From NCBI GenBank assembly GCA_018873225.1, contig JAEILZ010000005.1:124001-188000 (forward strand): 64,000 nt of DNA, read 5' to 3'. The DNA is from [Phialemoniopsis] sp. UDSM-2020 (lineage: Eukaryota > Ascomycota > Sordariomycetes > Thyridiales > Thyridiaceae). A program made the translations under genes and the position numbers. Below are positions 1 through 10,972 of this stretch, piece by piece. The notes beneath the pieces are model-generated. The model worked only from the letters and a program-made list of their open reading frames with translations. It was not told the origin of the DNA and ran no database searches. Numbering within the stretch: the stretch's first letter is position 1; each line of letters starts with the position of its first letter.

Positions 1-129
1 TGTGAGTGAATTGTACAGACGGGCCAAGCCAACGGATTCGAGCAGGTCAACCCATAATACATTGCTGCCCGGTCGCTGTCGTTACCCCTCCAAGCTCATC
101 AGTCCACATACTTCAGACTCCCATACATC

Positions 130-1797
130 ATGGGCTCGCAAGGAACGGCCGAGCCTCTACCAGGCGGCGATGTGCTCCTCGTCAACGGCCAGATCTTTCA
201 GGCCAGCGGCCAAGGCGGCGCGGCGCAAGCCCGCTTCCACAATGCCATGCTTGTACGGGGCGGCGTGATCAAATACGTCGGGTCTGAGGACGACGAGCCC
301 ATCCGCTCGGCCCGCGCTGCCGAATCCGGCATCACTGTGCAGGACTTGCGGGGCCGGACCGTCCTGCCGGGCTTCTTCGACGGCCACCTGCACATCCTGA
401 TCCTGGGCCAGTCCCTCGCCAAGGTCAGCCTCGACCACTGCAAGTCGCTGCAAGACATCCGCGCAGCCATCCGCGACTATGCCGCCGCCAACCCGGACGT
501 GCCGCGCATCTTCTGCAAGGGGTGGATGCACGCCATGACCCCCGACGGCGTCGACCACACCATGCTCGACGACCTCGACCCCCGGCCAATCTTTGTCGAC
601 ACAAAGGACCTGCACTCGACCTGGCTCAGTGCCCCGGCCATTGCCGAGCTCAAGCTGCAGGACTTGCCGTCGCCCGAGGGCGGCGAGATCCACCGCTTCC
701 CCGACAGCGGCAAGCCGACGGGCCTGCTCAGCGAGGCCGCTGTCTTCAACATCGTGTGGCCCTTTGTCGCCGTCGTCGCGTCGGTCGAGGACCGCGCAGA
801 GGCTATCCGCCAGGCCATGGTGGCCTACAACGCCGCGGGTTACACGGGCATGATCGACATGGCTATGGACGAGAACATCCTCGAGGCCGTCCTGCACCTG
901 CGCCGCTCCTGGGCCTTGCCCCTACGCCTCGCGGCCTACTGGCTCATCAAGCCCTGCGCCACCGAGGCCGAGCACATCGCGCAGGTCAACCGCGCCGCCG
1001 AGCTCGCGGCGCAGTACAACAGCGACAACAGCCCGGACTTCCGCGTCGTCGGCGTCAAGGTCATATGCGACGGCATCGTCGACGCCTGCACGGCCTCGCT
1101 GACGGAGCCCTACTCCTCCAACGCGAAATCGACCGACCCCTTCTGGCCGCCAGAGATGCTGTCCCCAGTCGTCCAACGCGCCGACGAGCTGCGCCTGCAG
1201 TGCGCGCTGCACGCCATCGGCGACCGCACCGTGACCATGGTCGTCGACGCCCTCGAGGCCCACGCCTCGCGCGACCGCCGGCCCCGAGTCGAGCACCTCG
1301 AGCTCGCGTCCGAGCGCGACGCCGCGCGCCTGGGCGTCCTGGGCATCACGGCGTCGGTGCAGGCCGTGCACGCGGACCCGGCGATCCTGCGCGCCTGGCC
1401 CAGGCTCATCGGCGAGCACCGGTGCTCCCGCGCGTTCGCGTACCGCGAGTTCGCCGACGGCGGGGCGCCGCTGGCCCTCGGGTCCGACGCACCGACGGCG
1501 CCGCACGCGCCGCTGGCCAACGCGTATGTCGCGACGACGCGGCGGTCGGCGCGGGAGCCCGATTACGAGGTCGCGGTGAACCCCCATTTCGCGCTGGGGC
1601 TGTGCGAGGCCGTTGTCGCGGGCACGAAGGGCGCGGCGTACTCGTGCTTTGCGGACGAGGTCACGGGTAGCCTTGAGGTGGGCAAGAGCGCTGACTTTGT
1701 GGTGGTGGAGATGGAGTGGGCGCCGGAGAAACTGTTGGCTTCCAAGATTGAGGAGACTTGGTTTGAGGGGAGGAGGGTGTTCAAGGCGTCTTCTTAG
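130..1797 (+). CDS. YtcJ-like amidohydrolase (amidohydrolase 3 family)
   Basis: Single-exon protein of 555 aa, starting at the ATG at 130. It carries the layout of the metal-dependent amidohydrolase superfamily: a short N-terminal beta-sandwich strand (VLLVNGQIF), then TVLPGFFDGHLH with the HxH metal pair at about residues 86 and 88, a His in LHAIGDR at about 361, a His in VEHLEL at about 389, and the metal-binding Asp of GSDAPTAPH at about 453. The C-terminal GSLEVGKSADFVV segment closes the sandwich, so the chain is full length. Members hydrolyse C-N bonds of amides or cyclic amides; the substrate cannot be read from sequence. No signal peptide, so probably cytosolic. GC-rich codon use leaves long antisense and out-of-frame open frames that are not genes. 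It converges on the acetoacetyl-CoA synthetase. Confidence 0.9.
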   Translation: MGSQGTAEPLPGGDVLLVNGQIFQASGQGGAAQARFHNAMLVRGGVIKYVGSEDDEPIRSARAAESGITVQDLRGRTVLPGFFDGHLHILILGQSLAKVSLDHCKSLQDIRAAIRDYAAANPDVPRIFCKGWMHAMTPDGVDHTMLDDLDPRPIFVDTKDLHSTWLSAPAIAELKLQDLPSPEGGEIHRFPDSGKPTGLLSEAAVFNIVWPFVAVVASVEDRAEAIRQAMVAYNAAGYTGMIDMAMDENILEAVLHLRRSWALPLRLAAYWLIKPCATEAEHIAQVNRAAELAAQYNSDNSPDFRVVGVKVICDGIVDACTASLTEPYSSNAKSTDPFWPPEMLSPVVQRADELRLQCALHAIGDRTVTMVVDALEAHASRDRRPRVEHLELASERDAARLGVLGITASVQAVHADPAILRAWPRLIGEHRCSRAFAYREFADGGAPLALGSDAPTAPHAPLANAYVATTRRSAREPDYEVAVNPHFALGLCEAVVAGTKGAAYSCFADEVTGSLEVGKSADFVVVEMEWAPEKLLASKIEETWFEGRRVFKASS

Positions 1798-2207
1798 TGG
1801 GTATGTATTACTGATGGCAGGCTGGCGTGCTGGGAACGGTGTCGTGTGTATGCTGTATGGTGTTTGTGGGTTGAATGGAGTTGGAAAGGATTGTGTTGGT
1901 TGTTGTTGGTCTTGGTACCTGGGCTGGGGTGTCCAAGGCAGTGTCAGCGCCAAAAAGATATACAGTGAACAGACTTTCCAGGAAGAACAGAATTCTAGAA
2001 CGCCCGCTGGAGCGGCAAAGACGTCCCATCCTCGTGAACGAAGAATCACGCAATGGCCTTCATCGCCATAGCCACAGCCACCACACTTGGGGAAAGACTT
2101 CCCCACATGCTATATGATTGAGCAGCATCAAGGCTTTAAACTCTATTCTACCTGGAAAACTTGTCTTCAGGATACTTGCTCAGCATGTTTGCATTCCTTT
2201 ATCCACT
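1798..2207. other. Convergent intergenic spacer
   Basis: About 410 bases between the stop codons of the amidohydrolase and the acetoacetyl-CoA synthetase. It should hold both 3' untranslated regions. I see no conserved coding in it. Confidence 0.6.
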
Positions 2208-4373
2208 CTACAAAGCGGCACGAGTCCAGCGCTGCTCCTGCTCCCGGTCCATCTTCTCCACCTCCACGAAGCGTTTGTAAAACTCTAGGCAGTCAGGGTT
2301 GGCGATGGTCGGGGAGATCTTCGTTGGCTTGTCGCTTATGATTTTCTTCACTACAATCTCAACTTTCTTGCCATTAACCGTGTGAGGAATGTCAGGCACC
2401 TGAAAGATATAGCGTGGAGCATGACGACGGCTGAGCTTGGAGGAAATGGCATCCCTGAGCCTCTCAGCAACATGACGTGTGAGCCTCCGTCCTTCGGGCA
2501 GCTGCACGAAGAGAATGACGATTTCGTCTGCATCACTGGGCCGTCTCTGTCCAACGCATAAACTGTCGACAATATCCGAATCTTGGTCTACCACATTGTA
2601 TATCTCTGCCGAGCCGAATCGGACACCTGCCGGGTTGAGCACTCCATCCGAGCGACCGTGCGTGAGGAAGCCTCCGGTCGCTGGATTCATGGATATAAAG
2701 TCGCCCTGTGCCCATATACGATCGCCATAAGCCGCAAAGTAGGAGTTCCGATACTTTTCTCCGTCGTCATCGTTGAGAAAGAAGACGGGCTGGCTGGGAA
2801 ACGGCTGCGTACAGACCAGCTCCCCCGACTCGCCTATTTCCCTCACGGAAGTTCCCTGCTGTCTGTCCACTTCGAACACATCGACAGCCATCCCGATCGA
2901 CATTGCTTGGATCTCGCCTGCGTACATAGGTATCGTTGCGGCCCCCGAGATGAGGGAGCACGCAAGATCAGTGCCGCCACATGTCGACAAGAGATGGATA
3001 TGTCGCGGGAAACCCTCATCATAGAACCATTCTGCGACCTGCCCTGTCAACGTACTTCCCGTGGAAGTGATCGTGCGCAGACTAGACAGATCAAGGCTCT
3101 CTCGTGGCCTCACCCCGGCGGCTTTGAGCAAGGAAAGGAATTTTGCCGACGTTCCAAAGACATTGACTTTCAGCTTCTCAACCAGCCTCAACAGCACGAG
3201 TGGATCGGGAAGCATTGGAGAACCATCGTAGACCACAACCTTTCCCCCAAAGGACAGTGACACCAAGACCATGGCCCACATGATCCACGCCGTGGTTGTG
3301 TACTGTAGAATTGTGTCTCCGGGTCTGACATCGTAGCTCAGCAACGCATCTTTGCGAACTTGCAGAAGTAACCCGCCAGCGGAGTGCACGATGCATTTTG
3401 GCGGCCCGCTGGTACCGGAAGAGTACACGATGAAAGCTGGCTGATTGAATGGTAATTGTCGGAACGTAAGTTTCCTGGGAACCGCCTTGGCAACGAAAGT
3501 GTCCCACGATATCATTTTCAACGCCTGGTCCTCGACTGTCTGGCCTGGCGGCGTGATCACCACCACATTCTTGAGACTGGAATTTCCGCCCAGAGCACGA
3601 GCCCATGCCCGGTGGCCCTTCATCAGGTCTCTCCTTTTGCCGTTATACACGACCTCGCTCTCGCAAAATACCAGCTTGGGCTCAATCTGTCGCAGCCGGT
3701 CGAGCACCGCTTCCGGCCCCATGTCCGGAGACGAGCTTGACCAGACGGCGCCGAGCGAGAGGGCTGCCAGGCATATCGATATCGTTTCTTGCCGATTGGA
3801 GATCACCGCCGCGACCCGGTCGCCGACGCCGACGCCCGACTCCGCCATGGCGCTCGCGATGGTCGACACCTGGTCTCGTAGCTGGCGCCACGTGACGTCT
3901 CGCACCGTCGCACCGCCCTCGGGGACAACGTGCAGAATGACGTCGTCTGGAGGGCGGTCGCCCAGGATATTCTCGGCAAAGTTCATTTGTATCCCGGGGA
4001 AGAATTGGGGAGGCTTGTATAGTGGTGGTGGCTGGGACGTCTAGTTGGTAGTCGCGGGTGTCAGAGCAGGAAAGGGAAATGAGTGCGGCTTGTCAGGCCA
4101 GTGAGTGTTTGGCAGATCTACCTTGGTTGAATATGCGATGGTCGGCTTGCGGTTTGACTTCAGACCGAGGAAATCGAATAGCTCAACCCAGAATAGGGGC
4201 GCCGTAGTAGGGCTTGTAGACCACCGCCAGAGATCCCCGTAATCCTTGATGTCGGTGCCATGCTTTGCATTGACTCTGTGAAAGAGCTGTTTCAGATTCT
4301 CGCCAGAAGTCGGCAGTGGCTCCCAAAGAAGGGTTGGTTTTGTATGCAGCACTTGCGATGACTCTGATGCCAT
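2208..4373 (-). CDS. Acetoacetyl-CoA synthetase (ANL superfamily)
   Basis: Two exons on the minus strand, 4373-4122 and 4040-2208, joined over an 81-base intron (donor AAG|GTAGAT, acceptor CTAG) in phase 0, giving 694 aa. The N-terminal exon is the ACAS_N region. The join restores FFPGIQMNFAENIL, the usual start of the adenylation core. WSSSSPDMGPEAVLDR and the C-terminal IPHTVNGKKVEIVVKKI are characteristic of acetoacetyl-CoA rather than acetyl-CoA synthetases. The AMP-binding loop is VYSSGTSGPPK, and the catalytic Lys lies in the NGKKVE region. The enzyme activates acetoacetate to acetoacetyl-CoA with ATP, usually in the cytosol for sterol or lipid synthesis or leucine and ketone-body use. 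Length agrees with the family (about 650-700 aa). A related 3-ketoacid ligase is possible. Confidence 0.88.
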
Positions 4374-4988
4374 GCTTGTAATGTTCGATTGTCGTAGTTA
4401 CAGCTGAACTTCGAGTCAAAAGACCTTCAGTTTTCAGCAAATCAAATCTTTCTTTGTAAAAGGACTTAGTATGCCTGACAAACCATCACATTCACATGCC
4501 TTTTGCTTCACGCGAGGCGCTGCTTGATTGGTTGCTTTCAAGCCCGGAAGCCCGGGAGTTCCAGTGTTCCGGAAAAGGCCGGGGTAAGGTGGGACCCGAT
4601 TCGTCTAGCAAAGCCATGACACGTAGGGTTGGGACCACCATTGAGCACAAACTGTTCTGAAAACACAAGGAATCGCCTCTTGGATTCGGCAACTGTGGTG
4701 TATTAAGCTGTCCTGACCAAGACTGACCAGATGCTCATCCCAAGTAGTGTCCAGGCAGTGATGGCTGGCGATTGCTATCCTAAATTAGGATGACATCCTT
4801 CATGAATATTAGTATAAATTCTTGAGGAAATGGGGCATTGGACATTGTAGAGTAGCCAACAAAGCTTCACGGATTATTAATCAGATGTTACAAGTGCTAA
4901 TCGCCGTGTGACTGGAAGGCTAATAATACAGAGATAATAAGCCCGATCAAGGTACAACGAGACAGTAATAGCATCCCACCCTCACACT
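4374..4988. promoter_or_regulatory. Upstream region of acetoacetyl-CoA synthetase
   Basis: About 615 bases between the synthetase start and the end of the same-strand regulator. It holds a perfect 15-base inverted repeat, ATCCTAAATTAGGAT, at 4777-4791, in an AT-rich stretch. No coding region is supported. Confidence 0.4.
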
Positions 4989-7813
4989 TCACTCCGGTAC
5001 ACTCATAATGCCTGTATCGTTGTCACCCTCAACAGCCATGGGGTCGCACGGCTCTAGTGTGGGATCCTCTTCGGTCGGAAGTGGATTGCTGTAAATGTGA
5101 TCCATAGCATAATCTGCCAGGGTGAACGGCGTAATAGGGAACTCATCGCATAATGTTGCTTGGTCTGGAAGGGCGACTACCGGGTTGCCGTTGAAAAAGA
5201 ATGTGAGATCCTCTGGGGAGACTTCCTCGCCCCACGGGAGACTCGTCGGGGTCTCATCAATGTGGGTCATGCCCATCCAGTTTTGTTCGTTCTGAATAGG
5301 GACTTGGCCAGCGAGGTTAGCAAGGTCAATATCGAATGAGGCTGTGTCAATTTGAGGATGAATAGAGTTGGCTCCAGTCTGATCAGTTGAGGGACCGGTG
5401 GTCGCTTCCTGGGAGTCCAGTCGTGTGGTGTTTGTGGACTGGCTTTTGAGAAATGCGCTCATCTCTGGAACTCCCAAGACCTTTCCACTGCTGAGACTCA
5501 GGTCAATAGCGATAGAAAGCCGGAGGTAGCCATTTGGAGAGAGCGACAACAGCTGTGTCCAGTCCGTAATCGATCCGCCTGATGTTTCTATGCTTTGTTG
5601 TGCGACCTGTATTGCACAGCGAATGATCTTTGCCACCCAGTCAACTCCGTCGTATTGCGGGTAAAGGATTCTCAAGGCTTCAATCAGATTGCTTGGTTTT
5701 GCCTTCAGAATGCCCTGGTCTTCTTTGTCCGCTAGGCTGCCCCCTGGTGTGGGTGATAGATGCCAGTCAAGGACTTGGAGCGTCAACGGAAAGACAATGT
5801 ATGCAACTCTAGGAAGATCCGTTAGGCTCGCTCGTCTCCTGAGTAAAGTCTCTGGGCGTCCTGTACTTACGCCGTGATTGGAAGGTACTTCGTTAAATGA
5901 AGTCTGTTGAGACTTTCCAGATACTGATTGATACGACTTGCGGCGTGGTGAAGCTCATATCTTGTCTCATTGATCCTGGTTTCGTCAATTGCTTCTGTTG
6001 GATTTAGAGTACACAACTGAAGCTCCCGGTGACAGAGGACGGCCCGTGCAGTTCTGTTGATGACGGTTGGCTTAGCTCGAAGTAAGAAGGCAACTTATCA
6101 CACGACTTACTGGTAGTAGATCAGCATGAGTGTCGTGTATAGAGTGACTGAAGCGTGGCGAGATTTGCCAGGATCCTGGCATAAGGCATCAGAGCTCGCA
6201 TCTTCGAACCATCGTCGAAGTCGGACGTCTTTGCACTCCCGGATCTTTTCTCTCTCTACCTCTGGTTGTTTGCTACTGTGGGCAGCTCCGTCTAGCAAGG
6301 TGAAAGCCAGGACTAGAATATCGGTCAAGATGACGCAGAGCTCCGCGATCCACAGAACAATCCGCATCAACTCCTTCTTTGTTTGTGAGTCGTACACTAG
6401 ACAGCTGTGATCCTCATCCTCTAGGTCGGCGAGTTCGAGTCTGGGATATTTTTCACAGTCGAAATCGTCTCGTGATATTTGGACACTCCGTCGCAGGCCC
6501 AGCGCCATGATTCTATCGCGCATGATGCAACACCACCACAGTCGTCTGAGCACGTTGTGGTGTTTTGCAGTTGAAGGGGTGGCCGTGGACGGCGAGGTAA
6601 GGGCAGATTGGTGATCTGCTCGTGCTGATCTGGCATTTTGGATGGCGATGCTTAGCCAAGTCGTGTTGGGCTTGGTGTCGATACGTGCCGGTGGCGTCCA
6701 GTAGGTGAGGTGCAGAGCGGCCTGGGCAATGGCAATGGGGCAAGACTCCGTGCCGAAATCATAGAGTAGCTATATTTGGTAAATGTCAGTCCCAGGAACC
6801 ATCATTCACGTCGACGACCTACGTACTTTTGCTTTTCGATAGAATGCGGCCCTTGCGTCCCGAATGCTATCATAGCCCATGGACCGAAGAATGTCAAGAT
6901 GCACGAGCTTCATGTATTTAGTCGGAGAGCTAATGTGACCAATAGACAGGCATAACTCACATTGCAGGAAGCAAACAATGCAGCCTGGAATGCAAGGAGA
7001 GAGAGCTTCGGGCACTGCGTCGGACCGGAGCTGCAGTACATCTTCCAGAAGTCGCTCTCGTTGATCAGCGGCAAAAGCGGATGGACATGGAGGAAGTACT
7101 GCTGCAGGAAATGACTTAGGACATCGCGTGTAGGAACATGAAGACATCCCTGAGCGTCGAGAAACGCGACATCCTGCGGCAGACAGTTTGATATGTTATT
7201 CGCCTCCAAGAATGGATAGTAGGAATAGTAGACATTCATCGGGCTTGGCTGGGCTGGTGGCCGCTCTGGGGATTCGGAGGCACGTTGCGATGATCCATTG
7301 ACTGATATTGCGGCTTCATATTGTAAGTGCATGTCTCGTTTGTAGATACGACAAAGATGCCCACCGTCTGTATCCTGCACTTTGCTGTTCTCCTCAGTCA
7401 CGGGCGTGTTCTTGTCCCAGACAGTGTACAGAACTGGCCCGAGTGGATCTTTCGACTTTGAGGAGTCGACTTCTTGGTCAGGTACCGTCCTTTCGCAAAC
7501 TTCCTCTCGATCCAGTGGCTTGAACTTCCATGTTTTCTCATATTGTTGTTTGATAGGCTTGTCGTAATGGGCACGATCCACGCGCCTCGGTCTATTGGCG
7601 AAGTTAGTTTGGATGGGCAGTCTTGTATTCGCCACCTTCATACCGCTTGCTCGTGACCGCGCATCCTGTGCCATCCAAGGAGCAATTCGTGCATGGAACG
7701 CCACGATGGCAAACATCGCAGCGTACTTTTCGAGACCGGCAGGCAATGCATGCTTTTGGTGCTCTCTTGCTCTTCTTCTTCCTTCTCGGGCTTTGGTCTG
7801 CTACTGGCTCCAT
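4989..7813 (-). CDS. Zn2Cys6 transcription factor (CTF1-beta-like)
   Basis: Six exons (7813-7644, 7591-6961, 6907-6827, 6769-6111, 6053-5871, 5808-4989) join in phase to 847 aa; introns are 52-62 bases. The first exon encodes a complete binuclear zinc cluster, CIACRSRKVRCDVCHRGVPC followed by TNCSLDGTGC, after a basic RRKKKSKR run that probably serves as nuclear signal. The middle carries the fungal-specific regulatory domain (LPLINESDFW, LSLLAFQAALFASC, ILRSMGYDS, LRRLWWCCIMRDR). The acidic C-terminus is a plausible activation region. The general plan resembles cutinase transcription factor 1 beta. It is divergent from the first SnoaL-like gene across about 340 bases and is the likely pathway regulator of the neighbouring catabolic-type genes. 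Its target genes are an inference. Confidence 0.9.
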
Positions 7814-8156
7814 GACAAAGGGCTGCGGATATTTTACGCAGGCTCGGAGCTTCAGTTTGACTTGCTTAAAATAGGAGCTTTGATTGCCGTGCTTGGCATG
7901 AACCAGTCAAAAAGTCCAGCTTAGTAGCGAATGACATAATCAGCATATCCGCTGCAGCATATGGCTCTGCAAGTTCGCCAGACCCGTACACTCGGGCCGG
8001 AATGCGTTCTTCCGGATCACATCGGTTCCGAACCCGAAGCGTCATGTATCCCAGTACCAGCAAAGCGTACTACCTACATCATGAGTTGCAATGTGTATCG
8101 TTGTCCTCTAAAAGCTCCCAGTGTTAGGATTGTCTCCCACTTGATTGATTAATAGC
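7814..8156. promoter_or_regulatory. Divergent promoter with CGG-N11-CCG site
   Basis: Shared upstream region of the regulator on the minus strand and the SnoaL-like gene on the plus strand. It contains CGG-N11-CCG at 7998-8014, the spacing bound by Gal4-type dimers, and CGGTTCCG at 8023-8030. Such everted or inverted CGG half-sites are typical Zn2Cys6 targets. Binding is inferred. Confidence 0.4.
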
Positions 8157-8810
8157 ATGCTAGACAGCGTGAGGAATTTCGCCCACGATATCACAACACA
8201 CAACACTGAACCAAGCATGGGCTACAGTACCGATTCGGCGTCATGGCCATCAGACATACAAATTCCCGTGGCTGTAAAAGACCTTATAGATCGACTGTAC
8301 GGCTTGCTTGACAGTGATAGTGCCGACGTCGGGGACATCCTGGCAGACGAGATCTTTGCGGCTGATGGTGTCGCATTCTTTGGCGGGCATCCGTCTCGGG
8401 GTACGACAGGTAAGTGCGACAAAAACGCAGCTCTCTATTGGATTTCTCTGAGACCTAAAGGATACTATCATTTCCCTGCAGAGATCCGGAAATCCAGAGA
8501 CAATGCTTGGGCGGCCATCGCCACTCGCAGACACGTGGTCGAAAGAGTATATGTGAACAGCACCGATGCCAGTGACATTCTCTTCGTAGCGAACGTAGAG
8601 ATAGGCCTTCGCAACGGCAAGAGCGTGGAGGGCCCTTTTGCCGGACGTCTCGTCATCGCAGAGCCGCAAAGTTCTAGCCCCAAGTTAAAGCTTTACCAAG
8701 TGTGGGGGGTACGTGAAACCCGTCCACACAGTCAAGTCCGCGAGCGTCTCTAATATCAAAATGTCTATCAGGATTCCGGAACACTTCTGAAGGCCCTTCA
8801 AGAGAAGTGA
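8157..8810 (+). CDS. SnoaL-like (NTF2-fold) protein, first copy
   Basis: Three exons, 8157-8409, 8482-8708 and 8772-8810, give about 172 aa. The first intron is 72 bases and stays open, so retention would not break the frame. The 13-codon last exon (including the stop) follows a GTACGT donor and yields the ending VWGDSGTLLKALQEK. The fold is recognised from VKDLIDRLYGLLDSD, the acidic LADEIFAADGVAFF and the central R-H-x-V-E-R-V-Y segment, the pattern of small SnoaL/NTF2-like proteins. In fungal clusters these act as cyclases, dehydratases or isomerases on aromatic or polyketide intermediates, but catalytic residues vary and none is certain here. The start could also be the in-frame ATG at 8218, which begins MGYSTDSASW. 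It shares a promoter with the upstream Zn2Cys6 regulator. Confidence 0.75.
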
Positions 8811-9295
8811 TTGGTGTGGATACGCTTGGGTTGCTCGTGCTCATTGTGATGTAGCAACTGCGATGGTGTACTGGTCGGAATTGGTTGTCTTATTCCCTAG
8901 AGGCAAGCCGATTGAAATTGATCATCTCACGGTAGGGCTGCCAGTTCTAGATCTCCTCGCTCTTGTTGTAGAGCTAGCCCAAATCAGCAAACGTTGAAAA
9001 CCGTGTCGCACGATGCTCTGTAACGTGTATGTCTATTCAAGGAAGCCAGAATACTAAGCAGCTACCGCATGGCAAGTGATTGCCGGGCCGGCCGCGGATA
9101 AGTGATGGCAGACCGTGTACTGTAGCCCGGTCGAAGGCCCCGCCGGTCTTCCACCAGTCGGAAGTCGAAGTCCTTCTTCCAGGGCTATACAACAATAAAG
9201 AATCAGGACTGGCTCATGACAAACTCTCGAAGTGCTTCGGTCTAACACGCAAAGGCTATCTGTATTCTTGCTATTCAGCACAGACACTCGCCATC
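8811..9295. other. Intergenic upstream of VOC dioxygenase gene
   Basis: About 485 bases holding the 3' end of the SnoaL-like gene and the promoter of the next gene. The reading frame of the downstream gene is open upstream of its ATG back to about 9080, but no better start is visible. No other coding region is supported. Confidence 0.5.
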
Positions 9296-9925
9296 ATGGC
9301 AAAGGACGCTGTTGTCTCTGACAAGGTCACATCCCCCAAGGGTTTGGCTCACGTCGTGCTGAGAACCTCGAACTTCAAGCCCATGGTCGCCTTCTACAAA
9401 GCTTTCCTCGGGGCACATGCGACATGGGAGGGGCCCTTCCTGGCTTTTCTCACCTACGACGACGAGCACCACCGTATCGCCATCGGCGAAGTCCCCGGCA
9501 CCGGCCCGAAAGTACCCACCTCCGCGGGACTTGAGCACATCGCTTTCAGTTTTGAGACACTAGGCGATTTGCTACTCGCGTATCAGCAGCGCAAGGCGCG
9601 TGGGATTCTTCCTATTTGGAGCGTCAATCACGGTCCCACGACGAGCATTTACTACCAAGATCCGGATGGGAACCAGCTGGAGACGCAGGTGGACAATTTC
9701 GATACCATTGAAGAAAGCAATGCCTTCATGAAGTCGCCCTGCTTTGCCGAAAACCCAGTGGGCGTCGACTTCGATCCGGAGGAGCTGATTGCCAAGCATA
9801 AATCAGGAGTGGACGAGAAAGTGCTGAAGCAGAGGCCGAATATCGGTCCGAGGGGCATTGACAGTATTCCACCACCTCCGAAGCCCGAAAGTCGTGAGGA
9901 TTACAATGTCACAGTAGCTCCATAA
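9296..9925 (+). CDS. VOC-fold extradiol ring-cleavage dioxygenase
   Basis: Intronless, 209 aa from the ATG at 9296. One vicinal-oxygen-chelate domain covers about residues 16-135. The residues match the extradiol dioxygenase signature as I know it: V-N-H-x5-I-Y-x2-D-P-x-G-x3-E runs from about 110 to 129. The expected 2-His-1-carboxylate iron triad is visible as His19 (LAHVVL), His81 (LEHIAF) and Glu129 (NQLETQ), with His112 and Tyr119 as likely second-shell residues. Enzymes of this kind cleave catechols next to the hydroxyl pair; small single-domain forms exist. A proline-rich tail after residue 180 is extra. The neighbouring FAD monooxygenases could supply a catechol and the FAH-family hydrolase could take the ring-opened product. 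Glyoxalase-like or other VOC chemistry remains possible. Confidence 0.82.
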   Translation: MAKDAVVSDKVTSPKGLAHVVLRTSNFKPMVAFYKAFLGAHATWEGPFLAFLTYDDEHHRIAIGEVPGTGPKVPTSAGLEHIAFSFETLGDLLLAYQQRKARGILPIWSVNHGPTTSIYYQDPDGNQLETQVDNFDTIEESNAFMKSPCFAENPVGVDFDPEELIAKHKSGVDEKVLKQRPNIGPRGIDSIPPPPKPESREDYNVTVAP

Positions 9926-10307
9926 TTATAGGTCGATGATCATAGCTATATGGACATATCTTACAATGGAAGGAGATCTGTGACTTCAACCAGTAAAATG
10001 ATGCATGCTAATCAAGCTTTGAAATCGCTGAAGCATTCCGCGGAAAGTACTGGACCATCCCCGCAAAATCGAGACGTCCCGATTGGCAGGGACGGGTCTG
10101 TGGAATCGAGGCCGCTACCCCGGAAGGCATGTGGTCGGTCGGGAGCACCATTCAAGGGCTATGTATGAAATGTCTGGCTGAGCTCGTGTATTTGCTGCAT
10201 CCAGGAAGGATAAGAAAGATTAGAATCCTCGAATCTATAGTACATCGCATCAACGATAACAAGCTTCAACACAGACATAAGAAGCCCCGCAATTCTATCT
10301 CGTCACA
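9926..10307. other. Intergenic spacer
   Basis: About 380 bases between the VOC gene and the second SnoaL-like gene, expected to carry a terminator and promoter. No coding signal or clear motif is seen. Confidence 0.45.
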
Positions 10308-10972
10308 ATGGAGAACTGGAAGACCGAGGTAGGTGTTGAAGTGATGAGCTCTAATTCATATGGCTTACGCTGGGTCGACCAGAACGACTTTACAACGGTC
10401 GAAGCCCTTCACAAGGACCTTCCGTTTGCTCCTTCTAAGGTCAGTACACGTTTTGGCGATCGTGTCTCATTAGTTGTTGCTTAGTCCCGCTACAGTACCA
10501 TGATCCGACTCTTGTGTCAACCGAACAGGAAATCCTCGAGTTCTTCAAGCGGTTTGGCAATTTTCTCAATGTTGAATGTCGCACGAATGTCTCAGCCGGC
10601 AAGGCCTTGTTTGAGATGAAGGATTACGCGATTTTTGATCTCATGGGGATCCTGCACCGTCCGAATCTGGAGCCCCATTATGACCACATCACGCCCTACA
10701 TGGGACACACGAATCAAAAGTTTCGTGACGTCGAGATTGTAGCTGTGACTCCAGAGTTTGGCTACATCACTGCTGTTCAGCGTGTCGAAGGCACTGCTAC
10801 GGATGGTGCTCCGTACAACTTCACTTATCGCACGACGTCGCTTGTTCGCAAGGTCGAAGGAGGGGAGTGGAAGTACGTGCACGAGCACTATTCGTTCCCG
10901 GTCAACATGGCGACGAAAATAGCGGACACAACTTGCACGCAGAAGCTTAGCGACTCGGTTGCATTTCAGTAG
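10308..10972 (+). CDS. SnoaL-like (NTF2-fold) protein, second copy
   Basis: Exons 10308-10328, 10383-10439 and 10496-10972 give about 184 aa. The first exon is only 21 bases (MENWKTE). The intron behind it is 54 bases with no in-frame stop, so retention would insert 18 residues; both forms are possible. The second intron joins FAPSK to YHDPTLVSTEQEI in phase 0. The core shows the SnoaL pattern: EILEFFKRFGNFLNVE, IFDLMGILHRP, HYDHITPYMGHTNQKFRDVE and a C-terminal WKYVHEHYSFPVN. Several His, Tyr and Asp residues (DHITPYMGH) could line a pocket, but no catalytic set can be assigned. It is only weakly like the first SnoaL copy, so this is not a recent duplication. It may act as dehydratase, cyclase or isomerase in the same pathway. 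Confidence 0.78.

Noticed and set aside
522..1670. 382-codon open frame in another plus frame of the amidohydrolase
   Set aside because: Arg/Pro-rich low-complexity translation typical of an out-of-frame reading.
922..2106. 394-codon minus-strand open frame over the amidohydrolase
   Set aside because: Antisense shadow caused by GC-rich third codon positions; no domain, and the plus-strand gene is complete.
4777..4791. FacB-type acetate-response site before acetoacetyl-CoA synthetase
   Set aside because: The TCC and GGA halves are seven bases apart, which does not fit the 8-10 spacing I know for FacB.
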